From positions 1 through 24,299 of IMG/VR virus record IMGVR_UViG_3300022935_000116: 24,299 nt of DNA; one strand, written 5' to 3'. This document shows positions 1 through 8,346 of this stretch, in pieces. Under the pieces are notes generated by a model. That model was given only the letters and a program-made list of their open reading frames with translations, was not told where the DNA came from and ran no database searches. How positions within the stretch are numbered: the first letter of the stretch is position 1; each line of letters begins with the position of its first letter. This stretch comes from a virus. Made by a program: the position numbers and the translations under genes.

Positions 1-3000
1 GGTACTGTATCAGGTATCTGGATCTTTCCAATCGGGTGAAGAAATTATCGTAAATGGTGAAGTATTCAATAGATCGATCACTAGAGCAAAGGATTATAGA
101 TTTGATGATGTACACCAAATCGTAGGAAACTCTGGTGTCCCATTTACTGCAGATCCAATCTTGAATCTTGGTAAACTTCTGGCACCTGCAGGAACACAAT
201 ATACGATTTCTGCTGCATCTGGTGGTGTTTCTACGGTTACTTCTGCAAATGCATCATTTGCAGTTGGAATCAAAACGGGTGATATTGTTCAGTACACAAA
301 AACTGGCAATACAGTTCCAACTTACAACAGAGTATCTGCAGTTAATACTGCATCTAAGAACGTTGTACTTGTTGCTACAACTAACGTTACTGGAGTTTGT
401 GATGGAACTCTGCCCTCTGGACAGATAACTACAAATGACTTTTTTAACGTTTCTTTAGAGGTCAAGAATGATGGAGATGCATATCTCTTTTCAGATCTAA
501 CAAGATCTAACGTATCTAACGTAGACCTGACATCTTCTTCTATTGTATTCAGAAAGTCCTATGCAGTATCTGTTGCTGGAGGTGCTTTCAGCCAGGTTCT
601 CGAAACCGATCCAAACTTGACTCTGGAACCTTTTGATGAAGAGGATTATACTCTATCATTTGATGATGGAACTATTGAACCACTCACGGATCAAAAACTC
701 ACCGTTTCTGGTAGAACGGTAACTCTGAGTAATATCAGCACTAATGGTGATGGAAAACTGACTGTTACTTGGAAAAAAATTAATCTCAAACCCAAAAAGA
801 AGGTTTATCAGAGATGTAGTATTTCTTTGATCGATAAGTCTTCTAAGAGTGGTTCTGGAACAGGCGTAGAAAAATTAGATGATGGACTGACATACAGCAC
901 GATTTACGGAACTAGAGTTCAAGATAGAAGAATCTCTCTTGGTATTTCAGATGTTGCTCAGGTCATTGGTATTTTCGAGTCTTCCACTTCTTCTGATCCA
1001 GCACTTCCAAAACTTACCCTCGTAAATTTAAATTCAAATATCTTAAATGCGATTAAGGGCGAAACTCTTATTGGTCAAGATTCTGGTGCAGCCGCAGCAT
1101 TCGTTGCAACCAATGGAACTAACGAAATTGAGTTTGTATATCTAAATGAAAATGTCTTTAGTAGTAATGAGTTAGTTAAATTTAGAGAATCTAATATTTC
1201 TGCAAACATTTCTGGGATCATTCCTGGTGATAGAGATATTAAAGACAACTTTGAATTTGATCCTGGACAACTTAGAGAGTATGTTAACTATTCTGCCATT
1301 ATCAGAAAGTCTGCCTCTTCTTCTCCCTCCAGAAAACTTAAAGTAGTTTATAACAACTACTATATTGATTCTTCGGATCCTGGAGATTTCGTAGTTATCA
1401 ATTCTTATGATGCTGACAGATATACCTACGATCTTCCTACGGTAGATAGACTTCCTGCATCTGACATTATTGATTTTAGACCAAGAGTAACATCATTCTC
1501 TGGCGCATTATCTCCATTTGAATTTGAGTCTAGAACTTTTGACCCATTAACATCATCTTCTACTCACATCATTGCTAAAGATAAATCTACAAATCTTTCT
1601 TATGATTATTATGTTGGTAGAATTGATAAACTTTACTTGACAAAAGAAGGCATTTTTAGTCTTCAGAAAGGTGTCCCTGCGGATGTGCCCAAAGTACCTA
1701 ATACTTTGGATAATGCTCTGGAAGTTGCGACAATCTATGTCCCTCCATATGTTTATTCTGCAGACCAGGTAAGAACACGTCTTCAGTCGCACAAGCGATA
1801 TAGAATGAAGGATATTGCGGGTATTGAAAAGAGACTGAAGAATGTAGAATATTATACTTCACTTTCTCTTTTGGAAAGTGAGACCGCTAACATGACTCTG
1901 AGGGATCCTCAGACTAACTTGGATAGATTTAAGGCAGGTTTCTTTGTTGATAACTTTAAGTCTATTCTTGGTGGTGATATTCAAAATGTCCAATTTAAGG
2001 CAAGTATTGACACTGTTGCTGGAAGATTGAGACCATCTCACTATACGACATCTATTGATCTTCTGTTGGGTTCGGAAGTTGTTGTTGGTGCGGCTACATC
2101 TGCCAACCCATCTGCGGACTATCGATTTGTAAGTGACCTCGGCGATACGAACGTTGTGAGAAAGGGTGACGTTGTGTGTCTTAACTATTCTAATGTAACG
2201 TATATTGAGAATAAGTTTGCTACGAGAACTGAAAACGTAAACCCATTTGCAGTTGTCAACTGGATTGGTCAAATTGAACTGAATCCATCTAGTGATACTT
2301 GGATCGAGACTAGAAGAAGTGCCAGAACCTACGATATTGAAGGTAGTTTTAGTGCCTCTATGGCGATTACTGGTGCAGATAGTAATACTGGTATGTCTCC
2401 AGTTGATTGGGGATCTTGGGAGACTACTTGGACTGGACAAAGTGTCAGTCTTGGTGGCGCTATTGAAACTATTTCGAGAGATATTGGTTCTACCAGCTCT
2501 CAAAGTCGTGGCGGTTTCCAAGGTGGTCGCGGTATTCCCATTACTACTACAACTACCACAACAAGTAGAACGACAACCTTCAGAAATCAGACAACTACTA
2601 CAACTAGAAACCAAACCAGAGAAGGCATTCAGTTCCGTGTTGGTGAGAGATTCGACTCTACCAGCCTTGGTGATAAAGTAGTCTCTCTCGATGTTGTCGC
2701 AACGATGAGATCGAGAAATATTGAATTTATTTGCAGAAGACTGAAACCTAATACCAGACTCTATTCATTCTTCGATAACGTTGATATGAATAGGTACACT
2801 GTACCCAAACTGATTGAAATTGAAATGGTCAGTGGTACTTTTGGTACTGGAGAAGTTGTTCAGGGATCTTTAGGTTCTGCCAACGTTAGATTCAGACTTG
2901 CACAACAAAACCACAAGTATGGCCCATACAATGCTCCAACTGAAGTTTATAAAGTAAATCCATATTCTCCTGCCGATGGATTGTCATCGACATACTCTTC

Positions 3001-5971
3001 TACAGCAACAGCATTGAACGTTGATACTGCATCTCTGGAACTCCAGTCTGCATCTGGATTCTTTGGTTATGTAAGTAAGGGAATGAGATTAGTTGGTCAA
3101 TCGAGTGGTGCTATTGCTACCGTTAAGGACATTAGACTGATTACTGATCAAGCAGGCGTGTTGATTGGATCTTTGTTTATCCCCGATCCCGTTACTCCAG
3201 CTACTCCTACATTTGACACTGGTACAAAGACATTCACGTTGTCTTCTAGTTCTACTAATGAAACTATTTCTGGATTCACTGATAGTTCTGCCGAAACAAA
3301 CTTTACTTCTCAAGGTACTCTACAGAACGTAGAGGAATCTACTCTGAGAATGAGAAATGCAGATGTTCAAAGAATTCCTAGATCGGATTCTAGAACAATT
3401 ACTGAGACCGACACTAGATTAGTTGCTGATACTACATTTAGTAATAGAACAACTCAACAAACAAGATGGGTTGACCCTCTTGCCGAATCTTTTGAGGTTC
3501 CAGATGTAAATGGTGTATTCCTCACCAAGTGTGATGTGTTCTTTAGAACTAAGGACTCTAAGAGTTTGCCAGTTACTCTCCAAGTTAGAACTTTGCAAAC
3601 TGGTTTGCCAACCCAAACAATTCTGCCATTTGGTGAGGCAATTCTCGATCCAGATAATGTTGTGGTTTCTGAAGATGGAACAAAGGCAACTACTTTTGAG
3701 TTCCCATCCCCTGTTTATTGTGAAGGTGGCGGTGAATATGCATTGGTTCTTCTTTCGGCATCTAATGAGTATACCGTCTTCATCTCCAGAATGGGAGAGG
3801 AAGACATCACCACAGTAAATAGACCAGATTCCGAGAAAATTATTGTTTCTCAACAACCACTCCTCGGTTCTCTGTTCAAGTCACAGAACGGTGCTACTTG
3901 GGATCCCAGTCAGTTTGAAGATCTTAAGTTCACTCTCTATAGAGCAGAGTTCGCAGCAAATCAAGGAAACGTTAGGTTCTATAATCCCGATCTAGATGTC
4001 GGTAACAGACAAATTGCTGCTTTAAGAAGAAATCCACTTGATATGGTTTCTAGAAATGTAGTTGTTGGTCTTGCTAAGAGTCTGACCTCCACAGAAGCAG
4101 CTGCATTAACACCTGGTATTACAATTCAACAACAAAACAATAGTAACTTTAAAGCAAAACTTTCTAAGGTTCTCGGTGCGGTTGGAGTCGGAAGTGACCT
4201 CGTTCTCAGTTCTATCGGTGCAGGGTTCACTAGTGGTTCCGTCGTTTATAGTAACGTTCCTCTCATCGCTAGAACTGGTAATGGTTCTGGTGCTAAGGCA
4301 AATATTCACGTCAACGGTGGTGTTGCTGTTGCTGCAACAGTTGCTATCGGTGGAACAGGATATTCTGCTGGCGATATCTTGACGGTTAATGCAGTAGATA
4401 CAGGCGGATTTGGTAAGAATCTTCTTCTCACTATTCCAAATGAAGTTGGTATTATTAGTGCATTCAACACCTTAGTTATTGATAATATTCAGGGATCTCC
4501 TAAAGTCGATGCATCTTCTAATATTGTTTATGTTGGTGCTGGTGGTTCTACAATTCTCAATGGTGCCACTATCCAGTTTACTGATACTGTAACCGATGGT
4601 CTCCACTTCAGAGTCAAACACTCCAATCATGGAATGTATTCTGGACTTGATAGAGTATCTCTATTTGGAATTGAAAGTGATGTAAAACCAGAAAAGATTA
4701 CAGCATCCTATAATTCATCTCAAACGGATGATCTCCCCGTAACTTCTGTTGGTATTTTCACCGCCTTTGAAAACTATCCTGTCGATGGTAACAATCCTGG
4801 ATATGTTAAACTTGGACAAGAGATTATTCGATACACTGGAGTTTCCACCAGTAACGGAACAATCACTGGTATTACTAGAGCAATCGATGATACTAAATCT
4901 GGAGATTATAGTGAAAATCAAGTCGTCTTTAAGTATGAACTCAATGGCATATCTTTGAGAAGAATTAACTGCGAGCACAGTTTCGAATCTACTGATTTGT
5001 CCAAATATCCTCTCGATATTGATCATTACTGGGTGAAGGTTGGTGTTTCCAGTAGAGGAACCGACCGTGGAGTTGCTGCATCTCTTCCAGCACTTTACTT
5101 TAATGAAACTAAGTCTGCTGGATCTTATGAGAATCAACATTCTATCGTTGGTTCTCAGAATGTTCCTAGAGCAACTCAAAACGTTCCATTTAACTCTCTG
5201 AGAACAAACGTTTCTATCCTTCAACCAGAAGGAACAGGAGCCTCTGCAAGAGTCAGAACTTTCACGGGCAACAGCCCAGATGGTTCTCTTCAACCCTTTG
5301 TTGATCAGGGATTTGAACCAGTTTCTCTCAATAGTAACAATCCATTTAATTCTCCAAGAATCATTGCCTCTAAAGTCAATGAACTTGCTAGACTCCAAGA
5401 TTTTCCTGGCAGAAAGTCTTTCACGATGGAGTTTACACTCTCTACAGAGGATACCAAAGTAAGTCCAATGATTGACTTGGATAGAGTCAATGTCATCACT
5501 ACGATGGATAGAATTAATGATAAGATTGATAATTATGCTACCGATCTGAGAGTGAATTCTCTTGATAGGGATCCAAGTGCTGCAATTTATCTGTCCAAAC
5601 CAGTAAATCTTGAAAAGTCGGCAGATGGATTGAAAGTGATGTTTGATGCTTACAGACATTCCACTAATGATATTAGAGTTCTTTACAGAATCTTTAGACC
5701 TGATACTCCTGCGGAATATCAACTATTCGAACTCTTCCCTGGTTATGATAACCTTGATGGTGATGGAGTGACAATTGATATTTCTAAGAATAGTGGTTTG
5801 CCTGATAGAAGAATCACCGCTTCTAATGCTTTAGATGATTATCGCGAATATGAATATAATGTAAGAGATCTTCCTCCTTTCACAGGATTCCAGATCAAGA
5901 TCATTATGACTGGTACTAACTACGCTTATGTTCCTAAGATTCGCGATCTGAGAGCAATTGCATCCATCTAA
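1..5971 (+). CDS. Very large virion structural protein (cyanophage baseplate/fibre-region type), 5' partial
   Basis: The frame is open from base 2 with no stop, so the gene begins upstream; the TTG at 161 is internal. About 1989 residues are visible. It resembles the very large structural proteins of cyanomyovirus baseplate/fibre regions, often annotated DUF4815-containing. The diagnostic N-terminus of that family lies outside the window, so the family call is inference. Visible parts, numbered from base 2: a region around residues 598-640 with IAGIEKRLKNVEYYTSL, a Gln/Thr/Arg-rich low-complexity linker from about 848 to 875, a motif near 902-934 (RNIEFICRRLKPNTRLYSFF), and a jelly-roll-like stretch beginning WVDPLAESFEVP near 1155. 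An HGM module lies at 1543-1545, and the end carries a basic beta-rich segment (KIIMTGTNYAYVPKIRDLRA). There is no signal peptide or membrane segment. The next gene starts one base after the stop. It could instead be a long-tail-fibre proximal subunit. Confidence 0.85.
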   Translation, partial: VLYQVSGSFQSGEEIIVNGEVFNRSITRAKDYRFDDVHQIVGNSGVPFTADPILNLGKLLAPAGTQYTISAASGGVSTVTSANASFAVGIKTGDIVQYTKTGNTVPTYNRVSAVNTASKNVVLVATTNVTGVCDGTLPSGQITTNDFFNVSLEVKNDGDAYLFSDLTRSNVSNVDLTSSSIVFRKSYAVSVAGGAFSQVLETDPNLTLEPFDEEDYTLSFDDGTIEPLTDQKLTVSGRTVTLSNISTNGDGKLTVTWKKINLKPKKKVYQRCSISLIDKSSKSGSGTGVEKLDDGLTYSTIYGTRVQDRRISLGISDVAQVIGIFESSTSSDPALPKLTLVNLNSNILNAIKGETLIGQDSGAAAAFVATNGTNEIEFVYLNENVFSSNELVKFRESNISANISGIIPGDRDIKDNFEFDPGQLREYVNYSAIIRKSASSSPSRKLKVVYNNYYIDSSDPGDFVVINSYDADRYTYDLPTVDRLPASDIIDFRPRVTSFSGALSPFEFESRTFDPLTSSSTHIIAKDKSTNLSYDYYVGRIDKLYLTKEGIFSLQKGVPADVPKVPNTLDNALEVATIYVPPYVYSADQVRTRLQSHKRYRMKDIAGIEKRLKNVEYYTSLSLLESETANMTLRDPQTNLDRFKAGFFVDNFKSILGGDIQNVQFKASIDTVAGRLRPSHYTTSIDLLLGSEVVVGAATSANPSADYRFVSDLGDTNVVRKGDVVCLNYSNVTYIENKFATRTENVNPFAVVNWIGQIELNPSSDTWIETRRSARTYDIEGSFSASMAITGADSNTGMSPVDWGSWETTWTGQSVSLGGAIETISRDIGSTSSQSRGGFQGGRGIPITTTTTTTSRTTTFRNQTTTTTRNQTREGIQFRVGERFDSTSLGDKVVSLDVVATMRSRNIEFICRRLKPNTRLYSFFDNVDMNRYTVPKLIEIEMVSGTFGTGEVVQGSLGSANVRFRLAQQNHKYGPYNAPTEVYKVNPYSPADGLSSTYSSTATALNVDTASLELQSASGFFGYVSKGMRLVGQSSGAIATVKDIRLITDQAGVLIGSLFIPDPVTPATPTFDTGTKTFTLSSSSTNETISGFTDSSAETNFTSQGTLQNVEESTLRMRNADVQRIPRSDSRTITETDTRLVADTTFSNRTTQQTRWVDPLAESFEVPDVNGVFLTKCDVFFRTKDSKSLPVTLQVRTLQTGLPTQTILPFGEAILDPDNVVVSEDGTKATTFEFPSPVYCEGGGEYALVLLSASNEYTVFISRMGEEDITTVNRPDSEKIIVSQQPLLGSLFKSQNGATWDPSQFEDLKFTLYRAEFAANQGNVRFYNPDLDVGNRQIAALRRNPLDMVSRNVVVGLAKSLTSTEAAALTPGITIQQQNNSNFKAKLSKVLGAVGVGSDLVLSSIGAGFTSGSVVYSNVPLIARTGNGSGAKANIHVNGGVAVAATVAIGGTGYSAGDILTVNAVDTGGFGKNLLLTIPNEVGIISAFNTLVIDNIQGSPKVDASSNIVYVGAGGSTILNGATIQFTDTVTDGLHFRVKHSNHGMYSGLDRVSLFGIESDVKPEKITASYNSSQTDDLPVTSVGIFTAFENYPVDGNNPGYVKLGQEIIRYTGVSTSNGTITGITRAIDDTKSGDYSENQVVFKYELNGISLRRINCEHSFESTDLSKYPLDIDHYWVKVGVSSRGTDRGVAASLPALYFNETKSAGSYENQHSIVGSQNVPRATQNVPFNSLRTNVSILQPEGTGASARVRTFTGNSPDGSLQPFVDQGFEPVSLNSNNPFNSPRIIASKVNELARLQDFPGRKSFTMEFTLSTEDTKVSPMIDLDRVNVITTMDRINDKIDNYATDLRVNSLDRDPSAAIYLSKPVNLEKSADGLKVMFDAYRHSTNDIRVLYRIFRPDTPAEYQLFELFPGYDNLDGDGVTIDISKNSGLPDRRITASNALDDYREYEYNVRDLPPFTGFQIKIIMTGTNYAYVPKIRDLRAIASI

Positions 5972-5972
5972 C

Positions 5973-6179
5973 ATGCACTTAAGAGTAGAAAATCATGTAG
6001 GCCTTGTCAGAGATACGAATTCTAATGCAATTCTCAATACCTCTGACAAGGACTATGATGAGTATATAAAACTGAAGTCAAAGGCATTAAGTGAAAAAGA
6101 AAAAATTGCTAACCTCGAAAGTGAGGTTAGTGAATTGAAAGATATGGTAAAACTACTATTGGAAAAATTGGATAAATAG
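5973..6179 (+). CDS. Small protein with C-terminal coiled coil
   Basis: This is a 68-residue protein if read from the ATG at 5973. I prefer that start to the in-frame TTG at 5958, because the TTG lies inside the upstream gene and the ATG sits one base after its stop, which suits translational coupling. No clear ribosome site is visible. The N-terminal half contains NHVGLVRDTNSNAILNT, a motif I recall from short proteins in cyanophage structural regions. The C-terminal half, from about residue 30, is charged with leucine/isoleucine heptads (KIANLESEVSELKDMVKLLL) and should form a coiled coil. It may be a small trimerising virion part or an assembly factor; the function is unknown. Two inverted repeats lie inside the gene (see findings). 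A possible late promoter box overlaps its end. Confidence 0.75.
   Translation: MHLRVENHVGLVRDTNSNAILNTSDKDYDEYIKLKSKALSEKEKIANLESEVSELKDMVKLLLEKLDK
6002..6051 (+). other. Inverted repeat / possible RNA stem-loop
   Basis: CCTTGTCAGAG at 6002-6012 and its exact reverse complement CTCTGACAAGG at 6041-6051 form an 11-bp perfect arm pair. Inside the loop a second pair, GAATT (6017-6021) and AATTC (6029-6033), could add an inner stem. It lies in the first third of the small coiled-coil gene. There is no following T-run, so it is not an intrinsic terminator. It may have no role. Confidence 0.4.
6109..6130 (+). other. Hairpin inside the coiled-coil gene
   Basis: CTAACCTC (6109-6116) pairs exactly with GAGGTTAG (6123-6130) around a 6-base loop GAAAGT, and G-T pairs could extend the stem. 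No T-tract follows. A stem of this size is expected by chance in a window this long; it is listed because it sits 60 bases after the larger inverted repeat. Confidence 0.3.
6171..6178 (+). promoter_or_regulatory. Possible T4-type late promoter box
   Basis: GATAAATA differs from the T4 late consensus TATAAATA only at the first base. It overlaps the end of the coiled-coil gene and lies 23 bases before the ATG at 6202. With one mismatch in an AT-rich stretch it is a weak call. Confidence 0.35.
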
Positions 6180-6201
6180 TTAAAATCCGACCCTGTGGAT
6201 A

Positions 6202-6534
6202 ATGGCAGCAAGAGTTATTAATTTGGTGGTTGATCAGGGAGTAGATTTTGAAGCCACATTTACTATTCAGAATACTAATGGTTCCCCATTAAATCTTACG
6301 GGATATACTGCGGAATCCAAGATGAAAAAACATCCTGGGGCAACAAAATACTACCCGTTCGTAATTTCATTTCCCAATAGACTAGCGGGACAATGCAAAG
6401 TTTCGTTTGCATCGACGGCAACTGCTGCAATAGAGGGCGGTAGATATGTCTATGATTTGGTATTAGTTTCGCCCAATTCATATAAAACCAAACCAATTCA
6501 AGGCAATGTTCTCGTTGTACCTGGAGTTTCCTGA
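6202..6534 (+). CDS. Small Ig-like/BppU-N-like baseplate or tail protein
   Basis: A 110-residue protein. The order of motifs (VDQGVDFEATFTI, then GSPLNLTGYTAESKM, then GGRYVYDLVL, then a VVPGVS ending) matches the small all-beta domain common in phage baseplate and tail proteins, similar to the N-terminal domain of BppU-type upper baseplate proteins. In that family the domain is structural and helps dock fibres or receptor-binding proteins. The assignment rests on motif pattern only. No strong Shine-Dalgarno sequence precedes the ATG. The stop overlaps the next start (TGATG at 6532-6536), so the two genes are probably translationally coupled and their products may work together. There is no signal peptide or membrane segment. 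Confidence 0.8.
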   Translation: MAARVINLVVDQGVDFEATFTIQNTNGSPLNLTGYTAESKMKKHPGATKYYPFVISFPNRLAGQCKVSFASTATAAIEGGRYVYDLVLVSPNSYKTKPIQGNVLVVPGVS

Positions 6535-7211
6535 TGACAAATTATCTTGTACAGGTAAATCAACCAGGTGATTATAGAGTTGGAGTTGACTATGAAATTC
6601 CAACAAAATCAATTCAATATGGAAATATTGTTATTGATGATATTAGTGGTGGATTTGATGGGTCACAACTCAATTTTCCACTAAATGATGGTGGAAACCC
6701 CTATGCTCCAATCAACGATCAACAACTTATAGTTGTTAAGAATGGGGATGTACAAAACCCAGCAACAGATTTTACTATTTCTGGCGCCGAGATTATCTTT
6801 ACTCAGGCACCACTAGCTAATGATGATGTCTTTATCATCGCACTTGCTACTACTGCCGACTTAACTAGAACTATCAACTATGTGATAGATAGTGGCAGTT
6901 CTGATATGCTTTCTGGTAACAAAGGAAAGGTAACACTTGATGTTAGTGGTGTTATTGATTCGGTTACAGTTCTTTCAGATCAGACTGGAAACGTAGCTTT
7001 TGAGATCTCGAAGTCTAATTTTACCAACTATCCCACTTTTACCAGCATTACTGGTGGAAGCCGAATTATCCTATCTGGCGTTGACAAGTACTTTGACGAT
7101 GTACTAAATAATTGGGATAAAACAATTGTTGCGGGCGATATCCTCACATTTGATGTGTTTGGTGTCTCTGGGATTAGAAGATTCCTGATCTCTTTAAAAT
7201 TAAAATTATAA
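6534..7211 (+). CDS. Tail protein with fibre-type C-terminal beta domain
   Basis: A 225-residue protein whose ATG overlaps the preceding stop. Residues 40-105 (FDGSQLNFPLNDGG, then DQQLIVVKNGDVQNPATDF, then IIFTQAPLANDDVFIIALA) match a module common near the N-termini of marine phage tail-fibre-like proteins. Residues 120-225 (GSSDMLSGNKGKVTLDVSG, then VTVLSDQTGNVAFEI, then WDKTIVAGDILTFDV, then RRFLISLKLKL) match a beta-sandwich domain that I recall at the C-terminus of many phage receptor-binding or fibre proteins. The arrangement suggests a short fibre or a receptor-binding component at the baseplate. It is probably coupled to the small Ig-like gene before it. A late promoter box for the next gene overlaps its stop codon. 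The exact role is inference. Confidence 0.8.
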   Translation: MTNYLVQVNQPGDYRVGVDYEIPTKSIQYGNIVIDDISGGFDGSQLNFPLNDGGNPYAPINDQQLIVVKNGDVQNPATDFTISGAEIIFTQAPLANDDVFIIALATTADLTRTINYVIDSGSSDMLSGNKGKVTLDVSGVIDSVTVLSDQTGNVAFEISKSNFTNYPTFTSITGGSRIILSGVDKYFDDVLNNWDKTIVAGDILTFDVFGVSGIRRFLISLKLKL

Positions 7212-7214
7212 ATA
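7207..7214 (+). promoter_or_regulatory. T4-type late promoter box
   Basis: A perfect TATAAATA, overlapping the stop codon of the upstream gene and 43 bases before the ATG at 7257. In T4-like phages this box is read by the late sigma factor (gp55) and serves as the -10 element. The spacing, and the good ribosome site downstream, support a real late promoter. Confidence 0.65.
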
Positions 7215-7242
7215 ACAATAGTTCTTAAAGTCTAACCCCCAA

Positions 7243-7248
7243 AAGGAG
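7243..7248 (+). promoter_or_regulatory. Strong ribosome binding site
   Basis: AAGGAG ends 8 bases before the ATG at 7257. It is the best Shine-Dalgarno match in the window; most other genes here have weak sites or none. It fixes the start of the 335-residue structural gene and suggests high translation. Confidence 0.7.
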
Positions 7249-7256
7249 TTGTTTCG

Positions 7257-8264
7257 ATGGCATTACTAGTTCCCAATATTGGTGAAATTGAGTCTCTCCG
7301 TTATCTGATTGCTCAGAATAACTTCGTGCAGGACCTTCAGGATACTTCACCAAGAAACCTCGTTCTCAAACTGTTTACGAGTAACACCACCCCAGCGGAA
7401 GGTGACGTTCCTTCTACCACGGCGTATTTCGAGCCATACATTGATGGTAACACCAATGGATATGGAACGACAGCAAATACAGGGTATCCTAATTGCGTAA
7501 ATAATAGAACAGATCAGAATTACACACAGCAGTATGGTATTCTGTTGAATGGTTCTCGTTGGGTTATTAAGAACGTTGGTAGTGGTACAACCGCAACCTA
7601 TCCAGAACAAACTTTCACCTTCACTGGTCCCGCAGGTAACATCTATGGTTACTATGTGACTCGTGCAAATAACATGCCTGTTGCACTTCAGGGTGTTGAG
7701 CATGCTGCTGGTGTTGGTATCGGAACAACCATTTCGAAGGGAACAAACGTTGATCCTTGCATCGGCGTTGTTGGTAACTTCTACTTCACTGTTGACTCCG
7801 ACATCACCATGGACGATCTGACTCTTGGTCAGTACGTCGCAGGTAACCCTGGTATCCAAACTGGAACCAGAATCATTGGACTTGATAGAGCTCTGAACGT
7901 TGTTTATCTCGACAAGGCACTGATCGACAACATTCAGCCTCAGACTGACCCATCGATTACATTTAGTTTCGGTAAGATTCTCGCTCAGAATCACGGTCTG
8001 GTTGCTGGCGATATCCTTTACGTTGCTGCTGGTGCTGGTAACACAACTCTTGAGTCCAACGTATACACCGTCTTTAACGTACCTAACGCAGACGAGTTCT
8101 ACACATCTCCTTCCCTGACTGCAACCGCAAACGGTGTTGCTGGTCTGAATACCGCGACTCTCTACTCCAGCATCATGTACGCTGAGAGATTCACAAACGG
8201 TCCTTACAACATTCAAAACAACGGTGACCAAATTAAGATCACCCTGAACGTTGCACTTGACTGA
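7257..8264 (+). CDS. Probable abundant virion structural protein of cyanophage type
   Basis: A 335-residue protein. The N-terminus (MALLVPNIGEIESLRYLI, then NLVLKLFTSNTTPAEGD) and the C-terminus (YAERFTNGPYNIQNNGDQ) are conserved marks of a structural protein family that I recall in many cyanomyoviruses, where the middle varies. Here the middle, about residues 135-295, carries an extra segment with a GVGIGT motif, a beta-rich stretch and an HGL module (residues 246-248, followed by GD). The same HGL pattern recurs in two other proteins of this window. Late box, strong ribosome site, C-ending codons and the terminator 31 bases after the stop point to a highly expressed single-gene unit. There is no enzyme signature. 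It is likely part of the tail or a capsid/tail decoration; which one cannot be told from sequence alone. Confidence 0.85.
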   Translation: MALLVPNIGEIESLRYLIAQNNFVQDLQDTSPRNLVLKLFTSNTTPAEGDVPSTTAYFEPYIDGNTNGYGTTANTGYPNCVNNRTDQNYTQQYGILLNGSRWVIKNVGSGTTATYPEQTFTFTGPAGNIYGYYVTRANNMPVALQGVEHAAGVGIGTTISKGTNVDPCIGVVGNFYFTVDSDITMDDLTLGQYVAGNPGIQTGTRIIGLDRALNVVYLDKALIDNIQPQTDPSITFSFGKILAQNHGLVAGDILYVAAGAGNTTLESNVYTVFNVPNADEFYTSPSLTATANGVAGLNTATLYSSIMYAERFTNGPYNIQNNGDQIKITLNVALD

Positions 8265-8294
8265 TTTATACATACTATAGATCTTCGTTATGTA

Positions 8295-8326
8295 GGGAGG
8301 TGCTTCAAAAAAGCGCCTCCCCTTTT
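8295..8326 (+). terminator. Intrinsic terminator
   Basis: GGGAGGTGCTT (8295-8305) pairs with AAGCGCCTCCC (8311-8321), 11 pairs including one G-T, around a 5-base loop, and is followed by TTTT at 8323-8326. It lies between the 335-residue structural gene and the 1658-residue repeat gene and should end the upstream late transcript. Confidence 0.85.
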
Positions 8327-8346
8327 CATTAAATGAAGGCTAGAAT

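Noticed and set aside
5958-5972. A TTG start at 5958 for the small coiled-coil gene
   Set aside because: It would overlap the upstream gene, adds five residues without motif, and has no ribosome site; the ATG at 5973 directly after the stop is simpler.
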